The notes beneath the pieces were generated by a model. The model made no database searches. It had not been told where the DNA came from and was given only the letters and a program-made list of their open reading frames with translations. A DNA stretch of 64,000 nt from an uncultured Litoreibacter sp. GTDB taxonomy: Bacteria > Pseudomonadota > Alphaproteobacteria > Rhodobacterales > Rhodobacteraceae. Made by a program: the position numbers and the translations under genes. Positions 9,879 through 19,428 of this stretch are shown in pieces; position 1 is the first letter of the stretch; every line of letters starts with the position of its first letter. The stretch spans positions 1,116,001 to 1,180,000 of the forward strand of contig CANLVO010000001.1 in assembly GCA_947494645.1 (NCBI GenBank), read 5' to 3'.

Positions 9879-10671
9879 CAGTGGATTGGGCGGGCTAACC
9901 GTCTACGATCAGATCGAGGCAGATATGCCCGATCTCCCTGTCTGCTATTTTGCAGACAGCGCGCACACGCCTTACGGTACGCGCACGCCTGACGATATCT
10001 ATGCGCTGACCTGCGACGCGACGCAGGCCATGTTCGATCATGGCTGCAATCTGGTGATTTTGGCTTGTAACACCGCTTCAGCGGCAGCGCTGCGGCGGAT
10101 GCAGGAAAATTGGGTGCCCAGAGACAAGCGTGTGCTTGGTGTATTTGTGCCCATGATCGAAGCCCTCACGGAGCGGACCTGGGGCGACAACTCGCCACCA
10201 CGCGAGGTCGGGGTCAAGCATGTGGCGCTGTTTGCGACACCTGCCACCGTTTCAAGCCGCGCATTCCAGAGGGAATTAGCGTTTCGTGCCATAGGGGTAG
10301 ACGTCGAAGCTCAACCTTGCGGTGGGCTGGTCGATGCTCTTGAAGATGGCGACGAAATGTTGGCCGAAGCCTTGGTCAGATCGCATGTCGACGCGCTGAA
10401 ACGGCGGATGCCACACCCTCAGGCGGCGATCTTGGGATGCACGCACTACCCATTGATGCAGCAGGTTTTTCAAGATGCGTTGGGCGCTGACGTGACTGTC
10501 TACAGCCAAGCGCAGCTTGTGTCTGACAGTCTGGCAGATTACCTCAAACGCCACCCTGATATGCTGGGCGACGGAACTGAGACCAAGTTTCTGACCACCG
10601 GTGACCCGCGCACGGTGTCTGACCGTGCCACGCAGTTTTTGCGACGAAAGACCACTTTCGAGGCGGCCTGA
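9859..10671 (+). CDS. murI: Glutamate racemase
   Basis: A 270-residue enzyme converting L- to D-glutamate for peptidoglycan. The N-terminus [17 protein letters not shown] is diagnostic, and the two catalytic cysteines are in [10 protein letters not shown] and GCTHYPL. The ATG at 9859 is chosen because IFDSGLGG follows directly, as in the family; it lies inside the end of the acyltransferase gene, so translation is probably coupled. The length is normal. Confidence 0.96.
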   Translation: MAVGIFDSGLGGLTVYDQIEADMPDLPVCYFADSAHTPYGTRTPDDIYALTCDATQAMFDHGCNLVILACNTASAAALRRMQENWVPRDKRVLGVFVPMIEALTERTWGDNSPPREVGVKHVALFATPATVSSRAFQRELAFRAIGVDVEAQPCGGLVDALEDGDEMLAEALVRSHVDALKRRMPHPQAAILGCTHYPLMQQVFQDALGADVTVYSQAQLVSDSLADYLKRHPDMLGDGTETKFLTTGDPRTVSDRATQFLRRKTTFEAA

Positions 10672-10729
10672 TGGACGCCCGCCAGTCTTTCTTCTAAACC
10701 AACATCAAATCTCTATCACGGAGTCTGTT

Positions 10730-11758
10730 ATGACCCATAATATCGCCATCCTTGGCGCGTCCGGCTACACGGGCGCAGAGCTTATCCGGCTGATTGCCAC
10801 CCATCCCGACATGTCTATCGCGGCCCTGTCTGCTGACCGCAAGGCAGGCATGGAGATGGCGGACGTGTTCCCTCATTTGCGCCACCTTGCGCTTCCCAAG
10901 CTGGTGAAGATTGACGAGATTGATTTCGCGCAGATCGACCTGTGTTTCTGCGCCTTGCCCCATAAGACGTCGCAGGATGTTATCTCCAAGCTTCCAAAGA
11001 CCCTGAAGATCGTGGATCTTTCTGCAGATTTCCGGCTGCGGGACGCGGCAGAGTATGAGGCGTGGTACGGCAATCCGCACACCGCGCTGGAGCAGCAGGC
11101 TGAAGCTGTTTACGGCCTAACCGAGTTCTACCGCGACGACATCAAATCTGCACGGCTGGTGGCTGGCACGGGATGCAATGCTGCGACGGGTCAATACGCA
11201 TTGCGGCCTTTGATCGAAAAGAAGCTGATCGACCTCGATGAGATTATCATCGACCTGAAGACTGGTGTTTCGGGCGCGGGGCGGTCGTTGAAGGAAAACC
11301 TGCTCCATGCCGAGCTGAGCGAAGGCGCTCATCCTTACGGTATCGGCGGCACGCACAGGCATCTGGCGGAGTTCGATCAGGAGTTCAGTGCGATTGCGGG
11401 TCGCCCTGTGAAAGTGCAATTCACCCCGCATCTGTTGCCTGCCAATCGGGGGATCGTTGCAACGATCTATGTCAAGGGCGATGCGCAGGCCATTCATGAG
11501 GCGTTCGCGGCAACCTATGTAGATGAGCCGTTTGTTGAGGTCCTGCCATTGGGGCAAGCGCCCTCGACACGGCACATCAGGGGGTCCAACTTTGTGCATC
11601 TTGGCGTCACTGGTGACCGGATTGAGGGGCGTTCGATCATTGTTTGCGCGCTTGATAACCTCACGAAGGGGTCATCGGGGCAGGCGTTGCAAAATGCCAA
11701 TCTGATGTTAGGTCTGGAGGAGACAGCGGGCCTTATGCTGGCTCCAGTATTTCCGTAG
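10730..11758 (+). CDS. argC: N-acetyl-gamma-glutamyl-phosphate reductase
   Basis: A 342-residue enzyme of arginine biosynthesis that reduces N-acetylglutamyl phosphate to the semialdehyde. The N-terminal NADP loop [12 protein letters not shown] and the catalytic cysteine in [16 protein letters not shown] are visible; the residues around the Cys differ from the common GCYPT form, a variant I associate with Rhodobacterales Arg[12 protein letters not shown] and HLLPANRGI are further matches. The ATG at 10730 fits the family start. It lies 58 bp after murI and 9 bp before ccmE. Confidence 0.96.
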   Translation: MTHNIAILGASGYTGAELIRLIATHPDMSIAALSADRKAGMEMADVFPHLRHLALPKLVKIDEIDFAQIDLCFCALPHKTSQDVISKLPKTLKIVDLSADFRLRDAAEYEAWYGNPHTALEQQAEAVYGLTEFYRDDIKSARLVAGTGCNAATGQYALRPLIEKKLIDLDEIIIDLKTGVSGAGRSLKENLLHAELSEGAHPYGIGGTHRHLAEFDQEFSAIAGRPVKVQFTPHLLPANRGIVATIYVKGDAQAIHEAFAATYVDEPFVEVLPLGQAPSTRHIRGSNFVHLGVTGDRIEGRSIIVCALDNLTKGSSGQALQNANLMLGLEETAGLMLAPVFP

Positions 11759-11767
11759 GGGTTTCCG

Positions 11768-12217
11768 ATGCGCGGGCTCAAGAAACAAAGACGTATTCAG
11801 ATCATTGCCGTGGCCTCAGTCGCCTTGCTCGTGGCGACTGCGCTCATTGGTTACGCTTTGCGTGACGGTATCAACTACTTCTACTCACCCACACAGGTCG
11901 CCGAGAATCCACCCGATGCGGCGGAGACGTTCCGTATCGGCGGCTTGGTAGTGGAAGACAGCATCGTCGCGGGTGAAGGGTTTGCCTTCACCTTTGCGGT
12001 AACAGACGGCAATGCAGAGATCCCCGTGGCCTATATCGGTGATGAGCCTCGACCGGACCTTTTCGAGGAAGGACAAGGCACGGTGGCTACTGGAAACTAC
12101 GTGAACAACGTGTTCCAAGCCCATACGATATTTGCAAAACATGACGAAACCTACATGCCGGTGGAAGTCATAGATGCGCTGAAGGCGCAAGGTGTTTACC
12201 AAGAGCCCGACGCTTAG
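11768..12217 (+). CDS. ccmE: Cytochrome c maturation heme chaperone CcmE
   Basis: A 149-residue membrane-anchored periplasmic protein that binds heme covalently and hands it to apocytochrome c. A basic N-terminus and one membrane helix (about residues 10-31) are followed by FRIGGLV and the beta-barrel core. The heme-binding histidine is in FAKHDETYMP. The other ccm genes are not in the window, so ccmE is separated from the remaining maturation machinery. It is followed by a short terminator-like hairpin. Confidence 0.95.
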   Translation: MRGLKKQRRIQIIAVASVALLVATALIGYALRDGINYFYSPTQVAENPPDAAETFRIGGLVVEDSIVAGEGFAFTFAVTDGNAEIPVAYIGDEPRPDLFEEGQGTVATGNYVNNVFQAHTIFAKHDETYMPVEVIDALKAQGVYQEPDA

Positions 12218-12220
12218 AGA

Positions 12221-12243
12221 CCGACCCTGCGAACGGTCGGGTT
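12221..12243 (+). terminator. Weak terminator-like hairpin after ccmE
   Basis: A 6-bp stem CCGACC/GGTCGG (12221-12226 and 12235-12240) begins 3 bp after the ccmE stop and is followed by only GTTTC. The T-tract is short, so termination may be partial. Confidence 0.4.
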
Positions 12244-12271
12244 TCGATCCGTTAACCAAAGCCATGCAGTT

Positions 12272-12294
12272 TCTCCGCTGAACCAGCGCGGAGA
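12272..12294 (+). promoter_or_regulatory. Hairpin that buries the muramidase Shine-Dalgarno
   Basis: TCTCCGC (12272-12278) pairs perfectly with GCGGAGA (12288-12294) around a 9-base loop. The second arm contains GGAGA, the only good ribosome-binding sequence for the start codon at 12301. If the hairpin forms in the mRNA it would occlude initiation. Seen in sequence; the regulatory effect is inferred. Confidence 0.5.
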
Positions 12295-12300
12295 GACGCC

Positions 12301-12912
12301 ATGCAAACCATCCACGAGATCACCGAAGAAATATTGCGTGCCGAGGGCGGCTATGTGAACGATCCCGACGATCCGGGCGGGGCTACGAACCACGGCGTTA
12401 CGATCCACACAATGCGGCGCCTCGGGCTTGACCTTGATGGCGACGGCAAGGTCACGGCGCGTGATGTCAGAAAACTAACGCGCAAAAAAGCGGGCGAGAT
12501 CTTTCAAGAGCACTATTTTCGGGGGCCGCGCATCAACGCTTTGCCCGAACCTTTGCAGGCCAGCGTCTACGATATGTATGTGAACTCAGGCTCAAACGCC
12601 GTGAAGATCCTGCAAGGACTGCTACGCAATATGGGGTTCGACATTGCCCGCGACGGCGTGATCGGACCGCAGACCATTCGCGTGAGCTTTGCCGCTTTTG
12701 CAGAAGCAGAAGCCTTCATGGTCGACGCCTACGGGATCGCTCGGCGCAATTACTATTACGCTATTGCGGACCGGCGCAAAGCGTCACGGAAATATGCGCG
12801 GAGGCGGGATGGCAGCAAGGGCGGATGGATCAAGCGGGCAGAGGCCTTCATGGATCCGCATTATCACCTGTCAGATAGCGAACATCGGAAAAGGACGGCG
12901 AAATGGGGATAA
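12301..12912 (+). CDS. Holin-associated N-acetylmuramidase (GH108)
   Basis: A 203-residue peptidoglycan hydrolase of glycoside hydrolase family 108. The signature EGGYVNDPDDPGGATNHGVT is present with catalytic Glu15, and the C-terminal half resembles the peptidoglycan-binding_3 domain found behind this catalytic domain. There is no signal peptide, so export needs the holin encoded next, with which it overlaps by 10 bp. No phage structural genes are near. In Rhodobacter capsulatus an endolysin/holin pair located away from the main gene transfer agent cluster lyses producer cells; this pair may be the counterpart, which is inference. Confidence 0.87.
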   Translation: MQTIHEITEEILRAEGGYVNDPDDPGGATNHGVTIHTMRRLGLDLDGDGKVTARDVRKLTRKKAGEIFQEHYFRGPRINALPEPLQASVYDMYVNSGSNAVKILQGLLRNMGFDIARDGVIGPQTIRVSFAAFAEAEAFMVDAYGIARRNYYYAIADRRKASRKYARRRDGSKGGWIKRAEAFMDPHYHLSDSEHRKRTAKWG

Positions 12913-13391
12913 TTGGACAATTTCTTGGTGGCGGTGCGCGTGATCTGACCCGCGCCGTGGGCGACGTGGCAGATGGGTTCCGGCCGAACGCAACGCGGCG
13001 CATGCAGCTTGGCCATGACGCCTATATCGCGGCACTTGGCCAGCACGGTACGGAATTCGAGCATGGTCGAGCAGGGTGGTTTGACAGCGCCATGAACGGG
13101 TTTAACCGTTTGCCGCGCCCGATGTTGGCTTTGGGCACGATTGGACTGTTTGTCTACGCGATGACGGACCCTGAAGGCTTTGCGCCGCGTATGGAAGGCT
13201 TGGCCTTGGTGCCTGATCCTCTTTGGTGGCTTCTGGGCGCGATTGTCAGTTTCTATTTCGGCGCAAGGGAGCTGCATTATGCAAGACACCGCAAGCCCGG
13301 TAGGGTCACAAAGCGCCGAGCAAAAGGGCGTGTTAAAGAAACGGTGACAAATGCGGCGCTGAGCGCATGGCGGGCAAGCCGTGGCGGCTAA
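12903..13391 (+). CDS. Holin family membrane protein
   Basis: A 162-residue protein with an amphipathic N-terminal half, two clear membrane helices (RPMLALGTIGLFVYAM at about 75-92 and LWWLLGAIVSFYFGARE at about 105-121) and a strongly basic tail. This matches the phage-type 3TM holin family, whose members form inner-membrane pores that release endolysin. It overlaps the GH108 gene and is the export partner for that unsignalled muramidase. Confidence 0.78.
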   Translation: MGIIGQFLGGGARDLTRAVGDVADGFRPNATRRMQLGHDAYIAALGQHGTEFEHGRAGWFDSAMNGFNRLPRPMLALGTIGLFVYAMTDPEGFAPRMEGLALVPDPLWWLLGAIVSFYFGARELHYARHRKPGRVTKRRAKGRVKETVTNAALSAWRASRGG

Positions 13392-13475
13392 ATTCGGGAA
13401 GTGACGGCAGGTTTCGCTTTTCTAAACCGAGCGGTTCGTTATCTTTAGCCTAAACCAACTCATAAGGGCGAAGCC

Positions 13476-14252
13476 ATGCAATATGATACGATCCGTTATT
13501 CGGTACGCAACAACATTGCCGTGGCAGAATTTTCGCGCCCAGACGTCATGAATGCACTTAACACCCAGATGCGCGCGGAGCTGCTGCATGCCACCAAGCA
13601 GGCAGAGAAAGAAGCCCGTGTGCTTGTGATGACCGGCAAGGGGCGGGCCTTCTGTTCTGGCCAGGATCTGGGGGATCGGGCAACGGTGGCCAACACCGAT
13701 TTGGAGCGTACCTTGCGAGACGAGTATGTCCCGATGCTCATGGCGATTTACGATTGCAAGATCCCGACGATCTCTGCCGTCAATGGACCTGCCGCGGGGG
13801 CAGGGGCTAACCTGGCCTTGTCTGCTGACGTGGTGATCGCGACCGAAAGCGCGATGTTTCTGCAGGCCTTCACCCGGATCGGTCTGATCCCGGATGCGGG
13901 CGGAACCTACTTCCTGCCGCGCCAAGTGGGTCTGCCCAAAGCCATGGGGGCCGCGCTTTTTGCCGAACCGATTACGGCACAACAGGCCTCTGATCAGGGT
14001 ATGATCTGGGAAGCGGTGCCGGATGACAAGTTCGAAGACGTCTGGAAAGATCGCGCCACGCAGCTCGCCAACGGACCGACAGCGGCCTACCAACGCGTCA
14101 AGCAATCATTGCGCAAGAGCTATGACAACACGCTCGAAAAGCAGCTGATGCTGGAGGCCAAGCTACAAGGTGAGTTGGGACGCAGTCACGATTTTCGAGA
14201 AGGTGTTCTGGCGTTTCTCGAAAAACGCGCCGCGGCCTTTGAGGGGCGTTAG
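13476..14252 (+). CDS. Enoyl-CoA hydratase/isomerase family protein (PaaG-like)
   Basis: A 258-residue crotonase-fold protein. The oxyanion-hole segments GRAFCSGQDLGD and NGPAAGAGANLAL and the later RIGLIPDAGGTYFLPR are typical of PaaG, the isomerase that converts ring-epoxide phenylacetyl-CoA to the oxepin, but other acyl-CoA isomerases share this pattern. No other paa gene is in the window, so the aromatic role is uncertain. It has its own 84-bp upstream gap and is convergent with gltA. Confidence 0.8.
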   Translation: MQYDTIRYSVRNNIAVAEFSRPDVMNALNTQMRAELLHATKQAEKEARVLVMTGKGRAFCSGQDLGDRATVANTDLERTLRDEYVPMLMAIYDCKIPTISAVNGPAAGAGANLALSADVVIATESAMFLQAFTRIGLIPDAGGTYFLPRQVGLPKAMGAALFAEPITAQQASDQGMIWEAVPDDKFEDVWKDRATQLANGPTAAYQRVKQSLRKSYDNTLEKQLMLEAKLQGELGRSHDFREGVLAFLEKRAAAFEGR

Positions 14253-14350
14253 GCATTTTTACCCGCTACCTAGAGCCGGAAATGAACGAAAAACGAGCAT
14301 AAGTATTCGTTGCGCATGACTTCGCCATAGCCTCGTGAAAGTTGCTCAAG

Positions 14351-14389
14351 AAAAAGCCCTCCGAAATGCTGTTGGGCAAATCAGAGGGC
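14351..14389 (-). terminator. Probable gltA terminator
   Basis: Read on the minus strand, GCCCTC (14389-14384) pairs with GAGGGC (14361-14356) over a 22-base loop and is followed by TTTTT and TTCTT. It lies 37 bp after the gltA stop. A second T-rich run on the plus side at 14395-14400 could also serve the convergent hydratase gene. Confidence 0.6.
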
Positions 14390-14425
14390 CGATGCTTTTT
14401 CTTGGTGAGGAAACCGTCTGAGGGC

Positions 14426-15715
14426 TCAACGCTTCTCGATATCAATGTAATCGCGCATGGTTTCGCCAAGGTAGAGCTGCCGTGGGCGGCCAATTTTCAT
14501 TTTTGGATCAGCGATCATTTCTTTCCATTGCGAAATCCATCCGACGGTGCGCGAGAGGGCGAAGATCGGTGTGAACATCGAGGTTGGGAAGCCCATCGCG
14601 TTCAGGATGATGCCGGAATAGAAATCGACATTCGGGAACAATTTCTTTTCTGCGAAGTAAGGATCGGCCAGGGCCTGCTTCTCAAGCTCTTTGGCAACCT
14701 GCAGTGTTGGATTGTTTTCCACACCGAGCAGATCGAGCACCTCGTCGGCTGATTTCTTCATCACTGTCGCACGCGGGTCGAAGTTCTTGTAAACGCGGTG
14801 TCCGAAGCCCATCAGACGGAACGGGTCGTTCTTATCCTTAGCGCGAGCAATGTATTCCGGGATACGGTCCACGGTGCCGATCTCTTGCAGCATCTCGAGG
14901 CAGGCTTGGTTCGCGCCGCCATGAGCAGGGCCCCAAAGGCAGGCGATGCCTGCGGCGATACACGCAAACGGGTTTGCGCCTGAAGACGACGCCAAGCGGA
15001 CGGTGGAGGTAGACGCGTTTTGCTCGTGATCGGCGTGCAGCGTAAAGATCCGGTCCATCGCGCGGCTGAGGATCGGGTTCACCTGATAGTCCTCGCAAGG
15101 CACGGAGAAACACATGCGCAGGAAGTTTGACGCATAGTCCAGATCATTGCGGGGATAGACGAAAGGCTGGCCGATCGTGAACTTGTAGGCCATCGCCGCA
15201 ATCGTCGGCATCTTCGCGATCATGCGGATGGAGGCCACCTCCCGCTGATGCGCGTCATGAATGTCGGTGGAATCGTGATAGAAGGCCGACATTGCGCCGA
15301 CGACGCCATTCATGATCGCCATCGGATGCGCATCCCTGCGGAAGCCGCGGAACAGGAACATCATCTGCTCATGGATCATGGTGTGGTTCGTCACGAGGCT
15401 CTCAAACTCTTCCAACTCAGCCGCAGACGGCAAGTTGCCGTAGAGCAGCAGGTAGCAAACCTCGAGATAGTGAGATTTCTCGGCCAGTTGGTCGATTGGA
15501 TAGCCACGGTGCAGCAGCTCGCCCTTGCCACCGTCAATATAGGTGATGGTGCTGTCGCAGGCGGCTGTCGAGGTGAAGCCTGGATCAAAAGTGAAAACCT
15601 TGCCCTCAGCATAAAGCTTGGAGATATCGATCACGTCAGGCCCAACAGTAGGGGAGTGCATCGGTAATTCGAGCTCTGTATCACCAAATGTCAGTTTTGC
15701 GGTTTTGTCAGCCAT
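14426..15715 (-). CDS. gltA: Citrate synthase
   Basis: A 429-residue type I citrate synthase that condenses oxaloacetate and acetyl-CoA. Visible motifs are [15 protein letters not shown] at the N-terminus, the active-site region [28 protein letters not shown] and [14 protein letters not shown]. Its length and N-terminal extension match the hexameric Gram-negative type that NADH can inhibit. It lies downstream of gltX on the same strand with a 124-bp gap that contains a strong hairpin. Together with icd it gives two early TCA-cycle enzymes in the window. Confidence 0.97.
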   Translation of the reverse strand: MADKTAKLTFGDTELELPMHSPTVGPDVIDISKLYAEGKVFTFDPGFTSTAACDSTITYIDGGKGELLHRGYPIDQLAEKSHYLEVCYLLLYGNLPSAAELEEFESLVTNHTMIHEQMMFLFRGFRRDAHPMAIMNGVVGAMSAFYHDSTDIHDAHQREVASIRMIAKMPTIAAMAYKFTIGQPFVYPRNDLDYASNFLRMCFSVPCEDYQVNPILSRAMDRIFTLHADHEQNASTSTVRLASSSGANPFACIAAGIACLWGPAHGGANQACLEMLQEIGTVDRIPEYIARAKDKNDPFRLMGFGHRVYKNFDPRATVMKKSADEVLDLLGVENNPTLQVAKELEKQALADPYFAEKKLFPNVDFYSGIILNAMGFPTSMFTPIFALSRTVGWISQWKEMIADPKMKIGRPRQLYLGETMRDYIDIEKR

Positions 15716-15735
15716 GGCGTCACCTTTCTAAGTGA

Positions 15736-15765
15736 GGACCGGGAACGGCGCGGTCGCCGTGGTCC
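15736..15765 (-). promoter_or_regulatory. Strong hairpin in the gltA upstream region
   Basis: GGACC and ACGGCG (15736-15740, 15745-15750) pair with CGCCGT and GGTCC (15755-15765), an 11-bp stem with a 4-base bulge and a 4-base loop. In the transcribed (minus) direction it sits between the gltX stop and the gltA ribosome-binding site, 20 bases before the start codon, and has no T-tract. It could protect or regulate the gltA message. Confidence 0.5.
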
Positions 15766-15839
15766 TGTTGGGTTGGTGCCACGCATGCGGGGCCACCGAT
15801 TTGTTTTCTGGAACCTGCGAGCAAGATCAGCGACTGGCA

Positions 15840-17243
15840 TTAGGCCAGCGCATCATCCAGCCGGGCCAGAGTTTCCTCGCGCCCGATCAGTATCATCATG
15901 TCGAAGACACTAGGAGAAGCAGCCCGCCCCGAAAGTGCAGCTCTGAGAGGACCGGCCAGTTTGCCAAACCCTATTTCTCTAGAGGCTACAAAATCGTTAA
16001 GCGCGCCCTCAAGCGGTTCACGGGACCAACTAACAGTTTGCAGCTGCGGCGTCAATTCCTTCAGCATACCACGGGATACCGTATCAAGCTGTTTTGATGC
16101 CTTCTCATCCGGCGTGAAGGGACGCTGTCCAATCGCAAAATGCGCCTTATCCAAAAGGGCCCCCAGTGTCTTTGCGTTTCCCTTTAGGACAGGCAAAGCA
16201 GCCCTCAACGTATCTTTCTGCGTCTGCGAAAGCGCCACACGATCACTGTGCGCGAGATAAGCATTGATATCTCCCATCAACGTGTCGTCATCGCTCATTG
16301 CAATGTGGTGACCGCAGATGTTCTCCATCTTTTTGAGATCCAGCCGGGCAGGGGCCTTGCCGATCCCGTTCAAGTCGAACCATTCCAGCGCCTGCGCGTC
16401 TGTGAACACTTCGTCATCGCCGTGGCTCCAGCCTAGCCGGGTCAGGTAGTTGCGCAGACCAGCGGGCGTGTATCCCATGTCCCGGTAGGCTTCGACGCCA
16501 AGGTCTCCATGGCGCTTTGACAGCTTCTTGCCATCAGGTCCGTGGATCAATGGGATATGCGCGAATGTGGGCAGAGCCCATCCCATGGCGGTGTAAATCA
16601 TGGACTGCCGTGCTGCATTGGCCAGATGGTCGTCACCACGGATCACATGCGTGACGCCCATGTCGTGATCGTCAACGACGACCGCCAACATGTAAACTGG
16701 CGTCCCGTCGGAGCGCAGCAGGACCATATCGTCGAGCGTTTCAGCCTTCCAAGTCACGGCCCCCTGGACTGCGTCATTGATGGTGATCACGCCCTCTGTT
16801 GGGGCTTTCACGCGGATGACGAACGGAGCGTCGGGATGGTCTGCCTCTGCCACATCCCTCCACGGGGAGCGAAACAGCGTTGAGGTGCCAGCCGCCTTGG
16901 CATCTTCACGGAACGCCGCGATTTCATCCTGTGTCGAGAAACATTTATACGCCGTGCCATTTGCAAGCATCTCACGAGCGACGGCCGCATGGCGATCCGC
17001 ACTTTCGAACTGAGAGACTGCGTCGCCGTCCCAATCGAGGCCGAGCCAGGACAGCCCGTCCAGAATGGCTTGAGTGGCTTCTGGGGTGTAACGGGCTCGG
17101 TCCGTATCCTCGATCCGAAGGAGAAACTTGCCTCCTTCCCCGCGCGCGTAAAGCCAGTTGAAAAGCGCTGTCCGCGCCCCGCCGATATGTAGGTAACCAG
17201 TGGGCGATGGGGCAAAACGGGTGACGACGGGCGTGTCGGGCAT
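15840..17243 (-). CDS. gltX: Glutamate--tRNA ligase
   Basis: A 467-residue class I aminoacyl-tRNA synthetase. [18 protein letters not shown] contains the HIGH-type motif and KLSKRHGD the KMSKS-type motif; the N-terminal catalytic domain is followed by the helical anticodon-binding region. Many Rhodobacterales carry two gltX paralogues, one of which may be used for Glu-tRNA(Gln); this cannot be decided here. It is divergent from comEC across 77 bp. Confidence 0.96.
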   Translation of the reverse strand: MPDTPVVTRFAPSPTGYLHIGGARTALFNWLYARGEGGKFLLRIEDTDRARYTPEATQAILDGLSWLGLDWDGDAVSQFESADRHAAVAREMLANGTAYKCFSTQDEIAAFREDAKAAGTSTLFRSPWRDVAEADHPDAPFVIRVKAPTEGVITINDAVQGAVTWKAETLDDMVLLRSDGTPVYMLAVVVDDHDMGVTHVIRGDDHLANAARQSMIYTAMGWALPTFAHIPLIHGPDGKKLSKRHGDLGVEAYRDMGYTPAGLRNYLTRLGWSHGDDEVFTDAQALEWFDLNGIGKAPARLDLKKMENICGHHIAMSDDDTLMGDINAYLAHSDRVALSQTQKDTLRAALPVLKGNAKTLGALLDKAHFAIGQRPFTPDEKASKQLDTVSRGMLKELTPQLQTVSWSREPLEGALNDFVASREIGFGKLAGPLRAALSGRAASPSVFDMMILIGREETLARLDDALA

Positions 17244-17320
17244 GAGTGATTTAACCTTTTAGAAACCATAAGAACGCTAGGTCTAGCGAGGTGCGAAAAT
17301 CTGTTTAGGCCGGTCTGAAC

Positions 17321-19378
17321 ATGGAAACAAGTGCGGGCCAGTTTCGGCGTCCCACCGCTTTGCGCGCGGCCATCGAGAGCCTTGGACAAGGTGCGTTGTT
17401 TGTGTGGCTGCCCGTAGCATTCGGGTGCGGCATTGGGGTGTATTTTTCGCTGCCTTTTGAGCCTGATAAGCAACTGTTCTGGTGGCTTGTCGGTGGGGCG
17501 CTCTTGCCTCCTTTCCTAGTGGTCCGGGTTCCGTTGCTGATACCTTCAATCTGGGTCTGCGCGTTTTGCATCATCGGGTTTGCGGTGGCAGGACTTCATA
17601 CTTATGGGGCCTCTGCGCCTGTACTAAAGTTCAGGTATTACGGCCCCATCGAGGGCCGCGTTGTCGCCATCGACCGATCAGCTTCCGATAAATTGCGGCT
17701 GACGCTGGATCAGGTCCGTCTGGACCGCGTGGCCCCGGAAGACCGTCCATTGAAGGTGCGCGTGTCTCTGCATGGAGAGCAGCCATATGTTGATCCAAGG
17801 CCTGGGCAGATACTGATGATGACTGGACATCTATCGCCGCCTGCGGGCCCGGTCGAACCCGGCGGCTTTGATTTCCAGCGTCACGCATGGTTTCAGCAAC
17901 TGGGCGGCGTGGGGTACACGCGCACCCCGGCGCTGCTGCAATGGCCATCACGTGATGAGAGCCTCAGCATACGGATCTTTGCCCTACGCATGGCCTTGTC
18001 CCGGATGATCACCGAAAGGTTGACCGGTAGCGAAGGCGCCTTTGCGACAGCCATCCTGACAGGTGACCGCTCTCGGATTGACCCGGCGGCGCTTGAGGCG
18101 CTGCGGGCATCTAACCTTGCGCACCTGCTGGCGATCTCTGGGTTGCATATGGGACTGCTGACCGGAGTTGTATTCGCGATGATCCGTATAGGGTTTGCCT
18201 TGACCCCTGCCATAGCCTTGCGTGTTGACCCCAAGAAGTTTGCCGCTGTTTTCGCCTTTGGAGTTGCGGTGAGCTACCTCATGATATCAGGCGCGAATGT
18301 TGCCACGCAAAGGGCGTTCATCATGGTCGCGGTCATGTTGATTGCCGTCTGCCTCGACCGGCGTGCTTTGACATTACGCGCCGTTGCGGTGGCCGCGGTG
18401 ATTGTTCTGATGGTCAGCCCGGACAGTCTTGCAGGGCCAGGGTTTCAGATGTCCTTTGCGGCGACCACCGCTCTGGTCGCTATCTTTGCCGAGATCCGCG
18501 ACCACCAACTTTGGGTGAGCTGGCCGAAATGGGCGCGAAACTTGTCGTCGCTGGTGATTTCTTCTGCAATCGCGGGTGCGGCCACGGCGCCATTTGGCGC
18601 GTACCACTTTAACCAGATGGCGCATTGGGGATTGGTTGCAAATCTTGCCTCTGTTCCGGTCATGGGGCTGGTTGTTATGCCGGGCGCGGTATTGGCAGCG
18701 GTCCTAAGCCCATTGGGCCTTGAAGGTCTCGGGTTTGAGGTGATGCGGCTTGGTATCCGCTGGATCCTCTTCGTGGCAGAGACCGTTTCAAGCTGGGAAA
18801 CAGCCGTGCGGCTTATCCCTAAGCCCGGCCCTTACGTTCTACCATTATTAGGTCTGGGGGGCGCTGCGCTCTGTCTGCTGCGATCCTATCGACGTGTCGT
18901 GGGAGTACTTGCGTTGGGATTGGCTGCTGGATTTTGGTCAATAAGCAGCCGACCCGTCTTGCTTGTGTCAGATACAGGTACCTTGATCGGCGTCATGGGA
19001 CCCGATGGGCGGGCATTGAACAAACCAAAAGGAGACGGATTTGTCGCCGGGGCCTGGCTAGAGAATGATGGCGATGGAGCAAATCAGGAAGAGGCAGCAG
19101 CCCGGTTAAGTTTCGACCGCAATGAGGCGCGCGTCATACTGGGCGACCACGTGGTGCATTTCCTGAAGGCGAAAGACCTAACTGCGGTCGAATTGGCGCA
19201 ACTCTGTGCCGGAGCTGACCTGCTGATCTTGCCTGCGAAAACGGAACCGCCGGACTGCACCGCGTTGACGCAAGCCAGCCTGAAGCGCAGCGGATCGGTT
19301 GCGGTTTCACCCTCACCTCAGGGGCCTCTGGTCAAGACCAGCCGAGACGTGAGAGGCGCACGGCTCTGGGTGCATTGA
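17321..19378 (+). CDS. comEC: ComEC/Rec2 family DNA uptake channel
   Basis: A 685-residue polytopic membrane protein. The N-terminal hydrophobic segment and OB-like DUF4131 region (about 25-200) are followed by the Competence domain with the diagnostic LRASNLAHLLAISGLHMGL segment and many helices up to about residue 545. The C-terminal 140 residues contain no HxHxDH metallo-beta-lactamase motif, so the nuclease-like domain of full-length ComEC is absent or degenerate. ComEC moves single-stranded DNA across the inner membrane in transformation, and in Rhodobacter it is needed for uptake of gene transfer agent DNA. The terminator beyond its stop serves lexA. Confidence 0.88.
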   Translation: METSAGQFRRPTALRAAIESLGQGALFVWLPVAFGCGIGVYFSLPFEPDKQLFWWLVGGALLPPFLVVRVPLLIPSIWVCAFCIIGFAVAGLHTYGASAPVLKFRYYGPIEGRVVAIDRSASDKLRLTLDQVRLDRVAPEDRPLKVRVSLHGEQPYVDPRPGQILMMTGHLSPPAGPVEPGGFDFQRHAWFQQLGGVGYTRTPALLQWPSRDESLSIRIFALRMALSRMITERLTGSEGAFATAILTGDRSRIDPAALEALRASNLAHLLAISGLHMGLLTGVVFAMIRIGFALTPAIALRVDPKKFAAVFAFGVAVSYLMISGANVATQRAFIMVAVMLIAVCLDRRALTLRAVAVAAVIVLMVSPDSLAGPGFQMSFAATTALVAIFAEIRDHQLWVSWPKWARNLSSLVISSAIAGAATAPFGAYHFNQMAHWGLVANLASVPVMGLVVMPGAVLAAVLSPLGLEGLGFEVMRLGIRWILFVAETVSSWETAVRLIPKPGPYVLPLLGLGGAALCLLRSYRRVVGVLALGLAAGFWSISSRPVLLVSDTGTLIGVMGPDGRALNKPKGDGFVAGAWLENDGDGANQEEAAARLSFDRNEARVILGDHVVHFLKAKDLTAVELAQLCAGADLLILPAKTEPPDCTALTQASLKRSGSVAVSPSPQGPLVKTSRDVRGARLWVH

Positions 19379-19381
19379 ACG

Positions 19382-19407
19382 AAAAAGCCGCCCTCAATGA
19401 AGGCGGC
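19382..19407 (-). terminator. lexA terminator
   Basis: On the minus strand GCCGCC (19407-19402) pairs with GGCGGC (19392-19387) and is followed by TTTTT at 19386-19382. It lies 21 bp after the lexA stop and just past the convergent comEC stop. Confidence 0.8.
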
Positions 19408-19428
19408 AATCTCAGTTGCCGTTTGGCG

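Noticed and set aside
12301-13391. Prophage remnant
   Set aside because: Only the lysis pair is present, flanked tightly by core genes ccmE and a hydratase, with no structural, integrase or repressor genes.
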